Shown: piece after piece, positions 1-9,701 of the stretch
Position numbering within the stretch: the stretch's first letter is position 1
How the letters are laid out: each line of letters opens with the position of its first letter
Source: an uncultured Draconibacterium sp.
GTDB lineage: Bacteria; Bacteroidota; Bacteroidia; Bacteroidales; Prolixibacteraceae
Assembly: GCF_963674925.1 (NCBI RefSeq)
Contig: NZ_OY771649.1
Span: 1,426,001 to 1,490,000 of the forward strand
DNA: 64,000 nucleotides
Direction: 5' to 3'
Program-made: the position numbers and the translations under genes
Notes under the pieces: generated by a model
The model's input: the letters and a program-made list of their open reading frames with translations, nothing else
Told to the model about the DNA's origin: nothing
Database searches by the model: none

Positions 1-3000
1 TTGGTTTAAGTTGAACAGGTTCCGATACTGTGTCTCTGATACTTTCGACATCAAGACTTCGGCTTACTGATTCGTTGCTGTTTTCGAGCTTAACATTTGC
101 AACCCCCTTATAATCAAGAGGCAACTGTATTCTAAATTTTGTTCCCTCGTTCAATTTGCTTTTCACCACAATAGTGCCATGTAAATATTCCACAAGACTT
201 TTTACCAATGTTAAGCCAATTCCGGAACCACTTTTTTGCTCATCCTTTTGATAATTTACATAAAATGGTGTAAACAAATTTTCCTGATCTTCCGTCGATA
301 TTCCTTTTCCGCTATCTTTAATACAAATGCTCAGGCTCTTCTGTTCGCCAGCACCAACATCATCTATGATTGTTGCTTCACAAGATATTCTTCCGTGAAT
401 TGGAGTATGCTTTAATGCATTCGAAATAAGATTGGCAATTATTTTCTCAATTTTATCAGGGTCAAACCAGTACTCGTATTCATTCCGGTTTGCTTTAAAT
501 TCGAAATTCACACGTTGTTGGTCAAATAAGGGAGAAAAAACCAGGCAGGTTTCACGCAGAAACTCAATAATATCGCCTTTTTGCAAAACCAATTTGGCAT
601 GTTTGGTTTCAATTTTTCGGAAATCCATTAATTGATTAAACAAAAATGAGAGTCTTTTTGAACTTCGGTTTAATCGCTGAAAACGGCTTAACAAATCTTT
701 TGAAAGATTACTTTCATTAAGTATCTGGTCGATAGTTGAAATAATTATCGAGAGTGGTGTTTTAAACTCATGCGAAATATAAGTATAGAAATTTAAGCGT
801 TGCTGGTTTAATTCCCTCATTTTTTGACGCTCCATTCGCTCTATACCTAATGCAGCTTTTTCCTTTTCTTTTTCAATGGTAATTTTTCGATAAAATAAAA
901 CCAATCCTGCCAACAACATTAGATACATAACAAAAGCTCCAACCGAAAGATAAAACGGTGGACGAATGCGAATTTCAAGGCTTTTAATATTGGCACTTTC
1001 AAAACCATCGTTGTTTTCGGCTTTTAACCAAAAAGTATATTTCCCAGGCAATAGGTTTGTATAGGTGGCACTGGTTTTATTTCCCATGTCGTTCCAGTCC
1101 TCGTCAAATCCTTCGAGATAATAATAAAACCTGTTATTACCTGCCGAAATATGATTAATGGCCACAAAATCGATGGTAAATGCTTTTTGGAAATAACTGA
1201 GCGAAATCTTTTCAGTAAGGTTAATCGGCTTTTTTAAAATCCCTTCATCGCTGACCAAAACAGTTTCGTTGGAAATTTTAAAATCGGTAAATATAACTTG
1301 AGTTTTATATGCATCATCAGAAACTTCTGAAGGATTAAAATAGGTTAGGCCATAGATATGCCCGAAATAAAACGTGCCATCATCATCTTTAAAATACGAA
1401 CCATAATTAAATTGCATTTGCGCCAAACCATCATTTACATTGTAATTCCTGAATTTTTGAGTTTTGGGGTTATACATTGAAAGCCCCTGGTTTGTACTTA
1501 ACCAAAATTCGCCATTGCCTGTTTCAAGAATTCCGTAAACGGTATTGTTTGGCAGTCCGTTTTCCATGGTTAATACTTCAAACGAATCAGATGCGGGATG
1601 ATAAATATTCACACCTCCGTTAGCTGTACCAAACCAAATTCTTCCGGCACTATCCTCGGTTGATGCAATTATTTTATTTGTGGATATACCATCGTATTCT
1701 TTAATCTTTACAACAACATCTGAATCTTTATCGTAGTAAGCAATACCCCCATGGCGAGTGCAAAACCACATTCTACCGGTTCGGTCTTCCGTTATATTAT
1801 AAATAAAATTCTCTCCCAAGTCGTCCTGTTTAAAAGGAATTAGTTCAGCTTTCTGATAGTCGTAATTATACACCCCCAACCGGGTACCTACCCAAATTTT
1901 TCCTTTTGAATCTTTAATAATGGAATAAACAGAATTTTGCGTGATACTGTATTTAATATCAGGCCGGATAGATATGTTTCTGAAATTACCGTTTGATGGA
2001 TTGTAAATATCAATTCCAGTCATAAAATGTCCGAACCAGATATTACCATCGCGGTCTTCGCAGATGGCATGTATATTATTCGAACTTAGCGCATTGTCCG
2101 TTCCTTTTTTCCAGTTATTAAATATGTTTTTTGTTTTGGGATCGAACGAACATACTCCCCCATCTTCTGTAGCAATCCATAGAATTCCTTTCGAATCTTT
2201 ATAAAGTTTATTTATCGCTTTTCCGGGAAGTTCATTTTTACCATCGCCAGGATAAATATTATAGAATCCTTTTGAATTATTAAGATTTGTATAATTAACT
2301 CCTCCAAAATAAGTTCCAATCCACATTATATCTTCCTTGCTTCGGAACAGAGGATAAGTTGCGTTGTCATTCAGGTTATATTCCGATTTTTCAAGCGAGT
2401 GCTGGATATTAATGGCTTGGTGTGTTTTCGTGTTGAGGATAAAAATCCCTTGTTCTCCCGAAATCCAAATATTCCCCCGCAGGTCCTCTTCAATATCGTG
2501 AACTACCATTGTTTCGGCCATCTCGCTTTCGGCCAATCTAATTCTTTTAAACAATTTATGTTCTTTATCAAACAAAAACAATCCACTGTTATTTGTTCCA
2601 ATCCAACAGTTTCCATCCCTATCTTTGTATGCTTTGACGATTATATTAGTTGGTAAACTTGCTGTGTTCGATTGATTATAATATTCCAACAAAAGACCAT
2701 CAGAAGTTACCACACACACCCCGGAATGAGATGTTACCAAAAATTCGTTAGGCTGCCATTCAAGAATCGATGATATGAAGTCGTTTTGTAAAGAAACAAA
2801 TTTTACTACTGTTCCCTTGCTTGGATGATAAGCAAATATCCCTTGCAGTGTTCCGATTAATATTACACCGTTGCTGGTTTCAGTAAGGCTTGTAATATCA
2901 GGTAATGGACTCTCGTTATATAAAATTGCATTGAATTTGTTAAACCTTCGGTTGTATTCAATTAAGCCTTTATCGGTACCAATAAATAAACGATTATTTT

Positions 3001-3274
3001 TAGTTATAAGCAAGCACGTCGTAAAGTTTGATGGTATACCAACCTTGTCTTCCTTGTAATATCGTTCAATATGGTAGCTATCGTATTTATTTAAACCTTG
3101 TTTTGTTGCAAACCAAATTATCCCTGATTCTTCCTGTGCAATATCATGTACAGTGTTATATGATAATCCATCCTGATTATTAAGTTTTTTGAATACATAA
3201 GGCTTTTCAATTGCATTTCCAGCAAAAGCAATAGTCAAAAAAAGAATAAATATATATGTAAAAATCCCTCTCAT
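1..3274 (-). CDS. Hybrid two-component sensor/regulator (HTCS), C-terminus beyond window
   Basis: Start taken at 3274, which gives a signal peptide (MRGIFTYIFI...). About 1091 residues are visible. The N-terminal part is a two-bladed ligand-sensing propeller built from repeats of the type G-L-S-Y-N-T-V-H-D-I and I-W-F-A-T-K-Q-G-L-N-K-Y-D. A Y_Y_Y domain and one transmembrane helix follow. The kinase H-box is Y-I-S-H-E-F-K-T-P-L with the phospho-acceptor His near residue 835, and the ATPase G-box is G-S-G-I-G-L-T-L-V-K. The window ends just after the ATPase domain, so the receiver and AraC helix-turn-helix expected of an HTCS would lie outside; their presence is inferred. It sits 50 nt downstream of the long degradative operon, so it may be that operon's last gene or have its own promoter. 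Periplasmic sensor of oligosaccharide, inner membrane. Confidence 0.88.
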   Translation of the reverse strand, partial: MRGIFTYIFILFLTIAFAGNAIEKPYVFKKLNNQDGLSYNTVHDIAQEESGIIWFATKQGLNKYDSYHIERYYKEDKVGIPSNFTTCLLITKNNRLFIGTDKGLIEYNRRFNKFNAILYNESPLPDITSLTETSNGVILIGTLQGIFAYHPSKGTVVKFVSLQNDFISSILEWQPNEFLVTSHSGVCVVTSDGLLLEYYNQSNTASLPTNIIVKAYKDRDGNCWIGTNNSGLFLFDKEHKLFKRIRLAESEMAETMVVHDIEEDLRGNIWISGEQGIFILNTKTHQAINIQHSLEKSEYNLNDNATYPLFRSKEDIMWIGTYFGGVNYTNLNNSKGFYNIYPGDGKNELPGKAINKLYKDSKGILWIATEDGGVCSFDPKTKNIFNNWKKGTDNALSSNNIHAICEDRDGNIWFGHFMTGIDIYNPSNGNFRNISIRPDIKYSITQNSVYSIIKDSKGKIWVGTRLGVYNYDYQKAELIPFKQDDLGENFIYNITEDRTGRMWFCTRHGGIAYYDKDSDVVVKIKEYDGISTNKIIASTEDSAGRIWFGTANGGVNIYHPASDSFEVLTMENGLPNNTVYGILETGNGEFWLSTNQGLSMYNPKTQKFRNYNVNDGLAQMQFNYGSYFKDDDGTFYFGHIYGLTYFNPSEVSDDAYKTQVIFTDFKISNETVLVSDEGILKKPINLTEKISLSYFQKAFTIDFVAINHISAGNNRFYYYLEGFDEDWNDMGNKTSATYTNLLPGKYTFWLKAENNDGFESANIKSLEIRIRPPFYLSVGAFVMYLMLLAGLVLFYRKITIEKEKEKAALGIERMERQKMRELNQQRLNFYTYISHEFKTPLSIIISTIDQILNESNLSKDLLSRFQRLNRSSKRLSFLFNQLMDFRKIETKHAKLVLQKGDIIEFLRETCLVFSPLFDQQRVNFEFKANRNEYEYWFDPDKIEKIIANLISNALKHTPIHGRISCEATIIDDVGAGEQKSLSICIKDSGKGISTEDQENLFTPFYVNYQKDEQKSGSGIGLTLVKSLVEYLHGTIVVKSKLNEGTKFRIQLPLDYKGVANVKLENSNESVSRSLDVESIRDTVSEPVQLKP

Positions 3275-3324
3275 CCCAGTTGACAAAAATACCAATACCC
3301 AGGCAATTCTTTTGTAGTATTGTC

Positions 3325-4521
3325 CTAATCTTTTGCTCTACCTATTTCTACCAATTCTATAAAATCATCAAAACACAATGGATTTGGTGAATAATTACCA
3401 TTTTCATCTTTTAAAATCGAGTGCTGGCAAAATATTGGATTAATAAACCATGCCTGTGAATTGGCAGTCATTTGTTTCGGACACGATTGCTGAAGTAACG
3501 GATAAGTTGCCAGGCGGACACCATATTTCTGATAGAATGCAAAATACGTTTTCAGGTAATGTTTCGGATACCAGCTACGCGAATCGAAAAACGCTTTCCA
3601 CTCTTCCTTTGTAACTCCCTTTGAATTTGCAACCGTGTACCATTGATATATTTTCCAATCAGGATCCCGACTGTATTTTTTTGCAAAATCTTTCCCTTTC
3701 TTGCTTGAACCAATTACATCAGATAGCTGGTTTTTATAGAGTCTGTGTAATGAAAACTCTGGTACTATAAATGGTTTTTCGGGAATAATCTTTCGGGCAT
3801 ACTCAAATGCTTGTTCAATTTCATCAATTTCGTTAATATGCAAATGAATAGACATACCGGTTACTTTATCGCAATCTTGCGCCAAGTGTAATAAACCATT
3901 GGTAGCATCAATGGCCTGTATAGACTTGCTGAACAAGGCCGGAATTGATCCTACATAAATATCCGGATAAGAAATCTCCGGGTGGCTCCTAAACCAGGGA
4001 TCTATAACTTTAGTTAGTAATCGTTTTGTAAATACTACCAACGGAATCATTCCATCTGCACCTTTTTTCATATCATTGGGTAAAGTTTCTAAAACCGGTT
4101 CATTTCCCAATTTAAAAATATCGATGTGTGGTCCAATTCGTTCAAGAATCATTTTAACCACCTCAAAATATTCCAATTCCCTTTCAGAATCAGGTGCAGG
4201 AATAGTTAGTTTGTATTTTTTAAAATCCCAACGGAATCCAAATGCAACCTTATACCCTTTTTCACCAGCTATAATTATGTTTTGTAGTCCGGGATCGCTT
4301 ACTATTTCACGTTCTCCAAAAATGTATTCAAAAATGTAAGGTGTAGTTCTGATCCAATCTACCTGCGCTTTTTCAAGGTAGTAAAAATCAATAATTTCAG
4401 GATTATGATTGAAGTTAGAACCGAGTTCGATTTTGGGTTCAACACCAGTAGGTTCAATAACTTCTTGCGAACAAGCGAATAATGGGATTAAGAATGAAAG
4501 GAAAAGAATAGTTTGTTTCAT
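3325..4521 (-). CDS. Putative clan GH-A-like glycoside hydrolase, lipoprotein
   Basis: 398 residues from the chosen start. A longer frame opens at 4560, but residue 14 of it begins a clean lipoprotein signal with lipobox L-F-A-C at Cys17, so 4521 is preferred. The rest looks like a single TIM barrel. Two spaced Glu motifs fit clan GH-A: F-K-L-G-N-E-P (Glu141, acid/base position) and K-P-F-I-V-P-E-F-S (Glu255, nucleophile position). The family is not recognised; GH39-like or an unnamed GH-A family are options. Expected on the periplasmic or outer-membrane surface. It is the last hydrolase of the operon that starts at 18662 and lies 81 nt beyond the GH43-type gene. The catalytic assignment is inference from motif and spacing only. 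Confidence 0.6.
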   Translation of the reverse strand: MKQTILFLSFLIPLFACSQEVIEPTGVEPKIELGSNFNHNPEIIDFYYLEKAQVDWIRTTPYIFEYIFGEREIVSDPGLQNIIIAGEKGYKVAFGFRWDFKKYKLTIPAPDSERELEYFEVVKMILERIGPHIDIFKLGNEPVLETLPNDMKKGADGMIPLVVFTKRLLTKVIDPWFRSHPEISYPDIYVGSIPALFSKSIQAIDATNGLLHLAQDCDKVTGMSIHLHINEIDEIEQAFEYARKIIPEKPFIVPEFSLHRLYKNQLSDVIGSSKKGKDFAKKYSRDPDWKIYQWYTVANSKGVTKEEWKAFFDSRSWYPKHYLKTYFAFYQKYGVRLATYPLLQQSCPKQMTANSQAWFINPIFCQHSILKDENGNYSPNPLCFDDFIELVEIGRAKD

Positions 4522-4602
4522 TTTATCAGTTTTAGTTTGCACAAAAAACAAAAAGTACATTCTTCCCTTCTGGAATTAGAGTTATTTTTTCTGGAATGTC
4601 GT

Positions 4603-5682
4603 TTAAAACTTCTGCACCTCTTCCTCACCAGGATAACGATAGTGTTCATCTTTAGCACGAATCACCACATCACCATCAACTATATTTACTTCAAGTGGCA
4701 CTATGGTCAAGCCTTGTTTATTTATGGTGTATGCCGTATCGCTTAAATCCATTTTTGGTGCTTCGTATGGATTGAGCGTTGGCTTGTTGGCATTGTAAAA
4801 AGCGGTACACCACCAGCGGCCTTGTTTATCTTTAAAAGGTGTTCCATGCCCGAGAAAACGACCTGCAAATTTTCGTTCGCCGTAAGGGCCATCAACTTTA
4901 TCGGCTGTGCAATAATATAGGTTATACGTTCCGTGGCGCATTTTATCGGTACTCCAGGCTGTTCCAAACAAAACATATTTCTCGCCAATTTTTAAAATAT
5001 AAGCTCCCTCGTGCCCAATCTTTCTGTTTGATGGACCAATCTTAATGGGTTCACCATCAAAGCCTGTCAAGTCCTTATTTAATTTCTGAATTTGTGCTGC
5101 ACGCGAGACCAGGTAAACGCTCCCGTCATCATCTTGAAAAAGGCTTGGGTCGTGCTGGCGGTGAAATTTTTCATTCCAGGCTTTGTACGGTGATTCTAGT
5201 TTTTCACCTTTTGTTGTTGCAAAGTTTCCTAAACCCGAATTTGAGGTGTGTAAAACATGCCAATTACCGTTAATAAAATGAATCTCGGGCGCCCAAAGTT
5301 TTAAGGGCTCCTCTTTTTTAATTCTCTTTTTGCGCTCTCCCCAGCGTGCCAGATAATCTTTGTAATTTGCAGCATCTTTAGATATATCGTAGTAATAGCC
5401 GGCAAATTCCCAATCCGCCAAATTCTTACTTTTGTACAAAGGAGCTGCCCAATTTGTACATGGTCGTCCATCAATTGTTTCACCGTGCTGAGTTGCAGTA
5501 AGCAAATAGGTTCCATCTGGTGCTAATGTTATAAAAGGATCGCGCATCCAATCGTGGAAAATATGAACGGCTTTATCATGGGCTTCAATAGATTTTTTAA
5601 TGTCTTTTTTCGATTGTGAATATTCCTGGGCGTTTAAGAATGCAGGAATAATTAGAATTAAGAATATTAGATTTCTTTTCAT
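4603..5682 (-). CDS. GH43-type five-bladed propeller glycosidase, exported
   Basis: 359 residues from the start at 5682, where a signal peptide begins (MKRNLIFLIL...LNAQ). The open frame extends to 5769, but that would overlap the preceding gene and bury the signal. The three acidic residues expected of a GH43 fold are visible: Asp48 in W-M-R-D-P-F, Asp178 in H-D-P-S-L-F-Q-D-D-D-G and Glu225 in G-H-E-G-A-Y. The blade motif L-W-A-P-E-I-H is near residue 129. Known members act on alpha-L-arabinofuranosides, beta-xylosides or beta-galactosides; the substrate here is unknown. GH117 was considered because of overall resemblance, but the Glu acid favours GH43. It starts 10 nt after the stop of the plug-only protein, so the two are probably translated together. 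Confidence 0.7.
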   Translation of the reverse strand: MKRNLIFLILIIPAFLNAQEYSQSKKDIKKSIEAHDKAVHIFHDWMRDPFITLAPDGTYLLTATQHGETIDGRPCTNWAAPLYKSKNLADWEFAGYYYDISKDAANYKDYLARWGERKKRIKKEEPLKLWAPEIHFINGNWHVLHTSNSGLGNFATTKGEKLESPYKAWNEKFHRQHDPSLFQDDDGSVYLVSRAAQIQKLNKDLTGFDGEPIKIGPSNRKIGHEGAYILKIGEKYVLFGTAWSTDKMRHGTYNLYYCTADKVDGPYGERKFAGRFLGHGTPFKDKQGRWWCTAFYNANKPTLNPYEAPKMDLSDTAYTINKQGLTIVPLEVNIVDGDVVIRAKDEHYRYPGEEEVQKF

Positions 5683-5692
5683 TTTAGTTGGT

Positions 5693-6361
5693 TTATTTAT
5701 CCCCTCGTTTTGTACTAACAATAACAACACCATTAGCTCCACGTGAGCCATACATCGATGCTGAAGCATCTTTCATTACACTAATATTTTTAATATCGGA
5801 AGTGGCTATGTTTTCCAAGGAGTTCATTGTCGATTCTCTACCGTCTATTATTATTAAAGCTGCATTATCGCCTGTGAACGAGGCCGTATTTCTAATAACG
5901 ATTTCTCCATTTTGTATCTGTAATCCGGGGAAATTACCCGTTAATACCTCGTGGATATTTCGAAACGATGAATAGTCCATCTCGTCATCATCAATGGCTT
6001 TTATGGCATACAATTTATCCTTGTCGGCAACATTTACATACCCCATCGCAAGGTCTTTGTTTTCTTCTCCACTTTTTAGTTTCAGGTTTACCAAAACATA
6101 TTTTGATTTCTTTCGAATTTTGATTTCTTCTTTGATAAAGCCGTTTGCACTAACTGTTATTTTATCTTTTATAGAACATTGAATGCGGTAATGTCCAAGG
6201 CTATCGGTTTTATAGACTTTGTTGGTGCTTTTTACATATATCGCAGCCCCAACCAGTGGAATTTCCTCATGAGCAGTAACTTGTCCCCGAACAATTTTAA
6301 CCTGACAATATGAGGAAAATGACAGGGTAAACAAAGAAAGCATCAGCAAAATTTTTCCCAT
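5693..6361 (-). CDS. Stand-alone SusC-like carboxypeptidase-regulatory plus TonB-plug protein, no barrel
   Basis: 222 residues with signal peptide 1-20. A CarboxypepD_reg-like beta-sandwich spans about 24-95. A linker with A-M-G-Y-V-N (compare V-A-V-G-Y-G of SusC) follows. A TonB-dependent-receptor plug then runs from about 125 to the end, with I-I-I-D-G-R, I-S-V-M-K-D-A-S-A-S-M-Y-G-S-R-G-A-N-G-V and a final S-T-K-R-G-D-K. In full SusC proteins that last motif is followed by a barrel of about 750 residues; here translation stops two residues later. No barrel remnant follows, because the next gene starts 10 nt on. It is therefore a short gene and not a frameshifted SusC. No adjacent SusD. Its role is unknown: a decoy or partner plug, or a periplasmic scaffold, is speculation. 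Confidence 0.75.
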   Translation of the reverse strand: MGKILLMLSLFTLSFSSYCQVKIVRGQVTAHEEIPLVGAAIYVKSTNKVYKTDSLGHYRIQCSIKDKITVSANGFIKEEIKIRKKSKYVLVNLKLKSGEENKDLAMGYVNVADKDKLYAIKAIDDDEMDYSSFRNIHEVLTGNFPGLQIQNGEIVIRNTASFTGDNAALIIIDGRESTMNSLENIATSDIKNISVMKDASASMYGSRGANGVVIVSTKRGDK

Positions 6362-6381
6362 AACTGTTTTTTTTAGCAGAT

Positions 6382-8037
6382 CTAATCATCAACGGATACG
6401 CCCACTGGTTCGTACATAAAAAATACAAACTGACACCAGTTATCCGATGGAGTTCCATTAGAAGAGGTATACATTCCCACATAACTTCCCGTGAATCCCT
6501 TAGCTATATCTGAGCTCATAATCCGGGCATCCTGTTTGTTTCCAAGTTTTATCCATTCACTTTTTTTAGCCCCAACTAAAAACTGAAAATCCCATCCGCG
6601 GGCTTCCAAACGCAAAAAATAATTTGTTGTTTCCGGAATATTTTCTCGCGCCACTTCTGTTTCATTTTCGCCGTTCATGAGATAAAGCGTTGCCTGGGCT
6701 TTGCCTCCCGATTTCGAGATTTCTACCCGCATATGATTGGTGTTTTTTATACCGGCCATTAATCCGGCTACTTCAGCTTCCGTTTCCGGCTGAAAAAGAA
6801 TTTCGGTTTCCACATTAAAATTGTGGTGCTGCTGACGACGCGCAATAAAAGCGCAATGGCCATTGTCGGTTGCTCTGGCTGCCAAAGGTTTTATGTGTAA
6901 CCTCTCATTTTCAATTTTATACCAATCAAAATCATCGGGTTCATTATAAAAGTTGTACTGAAGTCCTAATTCTTCGTTTTCAAATTCATCAATATTCCCT
7001 TGCTGTTCCGCAGGAGCCCAATCAAGTTTTGGTCTCCGGTCTGCCATCAAAGTCTGGTTACCTTTGTTCGGATTGGCTACTGGCCATCTACGCCCAAGCG
7101 AATCAGTTTTCCACTCAAGCGGCACTAAAAAAGTTTCGCGCCCCAATTTATGTTTGCCATCTTGTTTCCGAACACCAAGGTGTACCATCCACCATTCGCC
7201 ATTTTGAGTTTCCACCATATCGGCATGGCCCGTTGCACTAATAGCCGATTCTTTATCCCGGTGAGTTAAAACGGGATTATACGGACAATAGTCCCATTCG
7301 TCAGCAGGTTTTTCAAGGTCATCAGTTCGAAGAAATGATACAGCATGATTATCCCAGGTTCCTCCTTCGGCGATCATCAAATAGTAAAAACCATCCACCT
7401 TATACAAATGGGGACCTTCTGCATAGTTATCCGCACCAACGCCAGAGCCATCAGTAATATACTTTCGTTCGCCAATAAACGAAGCCTCCATCCTACCGTT
7501 TCGTTGAACCGGATTAAGGTCAACTTTCTGTATCCAAACCCAATGTTTAATTGTTCCTGATTTTTGGCGGTCGTTGGAAGCCAGCCAACATGTTCCGTCA
7601 TCATCCCAAAACAAGGAGGGATCAATGGGTGAAACTTCATTTTTACTAATATCGAAATATACTGCATCCGACCATGGCCCGGCAGGATTATCTGCTGTCA
7701 CAAAAAACACGGCCCCTGGTCGTTCAGTACAAATTACATAAAACTTCCCCTGGTAATATCTAATGGTTGGAGCCCAAATGTTAGGATTGCTGCAAATTTG
7801 CCCTTTCCGGTGAATTGCATGACCAATTTGTTCCCAGTTTACCAAATCGCGACTGTGCCAAACCGGAATTCCCGGCCACCATTCAAACGATGAGTTAACA
7901 AGGTAATAATCGTCTTCCACCCTGCAAATTGATGGATCGGGATAAAAACCTGATAAAATTGGATTTTCAAAGAATTCAGGTTGTGCCTTACCAAATACGC
8001 TCAAACTCAGAAATAATAATGTTATTATTTGTTTCAC
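6382..8037 (-). CDS. GH43 glycosidase with C-terminal beta-sandwich, exported (copy 1)
   Basis: 551 residues with signal peptide 1-18. The opening N-P-I-L-S-G-F-Y-P-D-P-S and Y-L-V-N-S-S-F-E-W-W-P-G are typical of the GH43 subfamilies with a C-terminal concanavalin-like module. Catalytic triad as seen: base Asp34, pKa modulator Asp139 (P-I-D-P-S-L-F-W-D-D-D-G) and acid Glu207 (Y-A-E-G-P-H). Residues from about 345 form the DUF1349/GH43_C2-like domain. Characterised relatives are beta-xylosidases and alpha-L-arabinofuranosidases; the bond cut here is not determined. The gene lies 9 nt downstream of a second enzyme of the same architecture, and the two look like an old tandem duplication. Periplasmic or surface, as no lipobox is seen. 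Confidence 0.88.
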   Translation of the reverse strand: MKQIITLLFLSLSVFGKAQPEFFENPILSGFYPDPSICRVEDDYYLVNSSFEWWPGIPVWHSRDLVNWEQIGHAIHRKGQICSNPNIWAPTIRYYQGKFYVICTERPGAVFFVTADNPAGPWSDAVYFDISKNEVSPIDPSLFWDDDGTCWLASNDRQKSGTIKHWVWIQKVDLNPVQRNGRMEASFIGERKYITDGSGVGADNYAEGPHLYKVDGFYYLMIAEGGTWDNHAVSFLRTDDLEKPADEWDYCPYNPVLTHRDKESAISATGHADMVETQNGEWWMVHLGVRKQDGKHKLGRETFLVPLEWKTDSLGRRWPVANPNKGNQTLMADRRPKLDWAPAEQQGNIDEFENEELGLQYNFYNEPDDFDWYKIENERLHIKPLAARATDNGHCAFIARRQQHHNFNVETEILFQPETEAEVAGLMAGIKNTNHMRVEISKSGGKAQATLYLMNGENETEVARENIPETTNYFLRLEARGWDFQFLVGAKKSEWIKLGNKQDARIMSSDIAKGFTGSYVGMYTSSNGTPSDNWCQFVFFMYEPVGVSVDD

Positions 8038-8046
8038 CCGATTCCT

Positions 8047-9648
8047 TTATAGTCCTTTATATTCAAACCAATCGAAGGCAGCAGTGGCCTTGCTTTTTTC
8101 TTCATTCGATGTGGCATACATCCCCACATAAGGACCATTAAAGCCACCGGCAACTTCGTCCGAAATCAGAGTCAGTTCCTCCTGTCCGCCAATACTTCTC
8201 AGATTCTCTTCCGACTTTCCAAAACTAAATTCAACTTTGGTTTTATCGGCTTTTACCTTCAGAACACATTCGTCTTCGCTGAAGCTTGTTCGGGCAATTT
8301 CAGTCTTAACTCCTTGCTTTGTTTTAATCAGCACCACCTCCTCTTTTTCTTTTAAAAGCTGAAAATGGTTTAAACTGTTCCGGTAAATAATCAATCCCGC
8401 CTTTTCGTTTTCCTTTTTGGTTTTAAAGAATAACTTGGTTGTTGCCTCCCATATGTGATCTTCTATTCTCTGAGCAATCAAGGATGGATTCACCAAACTA
8501 TCAGCTACTTCCGGGCGGAGTTGTATGTTTAGTTTGCCATCTTCTATTTCGTACCATTTTTCGTAAGGCGTGCGCAAGAAGTTCCAATACAACTCCAGTT
8601 CATTTTTTTCAAAATTGTCAGTTTCTGATGGTTTTTCAACCGGAGTCCAGGGAAGATTCGGACGTCTCTGTTCTTCCAGCAATTTGCCAACTCCGGGATT
8701 AAACACCGGAGTTAACACGCCTTCCTGCTCCTGAAACTCAACTGGCGTTAAAAAAGATTCCCGAGCCAGCAGTGTACTTCCTTCAACCTTTCTTTTACCA
8801 AGCATTACAGCCCACCATTCGCCATTTTGTGTTTGTACCAAATCAGTATGACCGACCGAATGAATTGGGTAATCTTCTCCCAAGTGACGATGCGTTAAAA
8901 CCGGATTTGAATGGTTTGGAATATATGGTCCCCAAATGCTATCGGAATGGTGAACAGTTGTTGCATGGTGAAATCCGGTACCTCCTTCCGCGACCATTAG
9001 CATGTATTTTCCGCCAATTTTATACATATGTGGTCCTTCTGTCCAACGCGCATTTTTTGCATGACCATGGGTGAGTTGTTTTTGTGGCCCTACCAGCTTT
9101 TTCTGTTCCAAATCCAACTCCTGCATCCAGGCACCATTTTTTTGTGGCCAGTCGTTTACACCAGTAATGTTAGCATGACCGGTATAGTAACAGGTTCCGT
9201 CGTCGTCCCAAAACAAGTCGGGGTCGATGCCTCGCGAGCCCAGCCAAACTGGGTCAGACCACGGTCCGGCAGGATTGGTAGCCGTTATGTAAAAATTACC
9301 TTTGCATTGTACGCAGGTATTTATGATGTAAAAAACACCCTCGTGATAACGGATGGTTGGTGCATAAACGCCGCGCGAATCACCAAGTCCAACGGGTAAC
9401 TCAACTTGTTCTGGCCGATGCATTCCATAACCGATTAGTTCCCAGTTTATCAAGTCCTTACTATGGTAAATCGGTAATCCCGGATACCATTCAAAGCTTG
9501 AGTTTACCAGGTAGTAGTCGTCATCCACACGGCAAATCGTGGGATCGGGATGATACCCCGGGAGGATTGGATTATGATAGGTTTCTGGTTGTGCATTGAC
9601 TGCATTTCCAATAAAAAAAAGGAGTATTAAAAATGTAATATTTTTCAT
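8047..9648 (-). CDS. GH43 glycosidase with C-terminal beta-sandwich, exported (copy 2)
   Basis: 533 residues with signal peptide 1-19. Same architecture as its downstream neighbour. Opening N-P-I-L-P-G-Y-H-P-D-P-T, with base Asp35, modulator Asp142 (G-I-D-P-D-L-F-W-D-D-D-G) and acid Glu204 (W-T-E-G-P-H), followed by a C-terminal beta-sandwich from about residue 335. It differs from copy 1 in the loop at about 78-95 and in an extra Cys pair near 112-115 (T-C-V-Q-C), so specificity may differ. Likely an exo-acting arabinosidase or xylosidase-type enzyme by family. The next gene upstream ends 53 nt away, and no promoter element is evident in that gap, so it is probably part of the operon starting at 18662. 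Confidence 0.88.
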   Translation of the reverse strand: MKNITFLILLFFIGNAVNAQPETYHNPILPGYHPDPTICRVDDDYYLVNSSFEWYPGLPIYHSKDLINWELIGYGMHRPEQVELPVGLGDSRGVYAPTIRYHEGVFYIINTCVQCKGNFYITATNPAGPWSDPVWLGSRGIDPDLFWDDDGTCYYTGHANITGVNDWPQKNGAWMQELDLEQKKLVGPQKQLTHGHAKNARWTEGPHMYKIGGKYMLMVAEGGTGFHHATTVHHSDSIWGPYIPNHSNPVLTHRHLGEDYPIHSVGHTDLVQTQNGEWWAVMLGKRKVEGSTLLARESFLTPVEFQEQEGVLTPVFNPGVGKLLEEQRRPNLPWTPVEKPSETDNFEKNELELYWNFLRTPYEKWYEIEDGKLNIQLRPEVADSLVNPSLIAQRIEDHIWEATTKLFFKTKKENEKAGLIIYRNSLNHFQLLKEKEEVVLIKTKQGVKTEIARTSFSEDECVLKVKADKTKVEFSFGKSEENLRSIGGQEELTLISDEVAGGFNGPYVGMYATSNEEKSKATAAFDWFEYKGL

Positions 9649-9701
9649 GATTATAATTTTTGAAACGCTTAGCTGTGAGCCTCTGGTTCTTTATATATTA
9701 A

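Noticed and set aside
4603..5682. GH117 assignment for the propeller enzyme
   Set aside because: The visible Asp-Asp-Glu set (Asp48, Asp178, Glu225) fits GH43 better. GH117 uses a different acid residue.
5693..6361. Reading the plug-only protein as a frameshifted full-length SusC
   Set aside because: The following gene begins 10 nt after its stop and encodes a GH43-type enzyme, so no barrel-coding sequence exists downstream.
6870..7241. Plus-strand frame of 123 codons opposite a GH43 gene
   Set aside because: It is the antisense shadow of a strongly supported GH43 gene. The same holds for all other plus-strand frames in the window.
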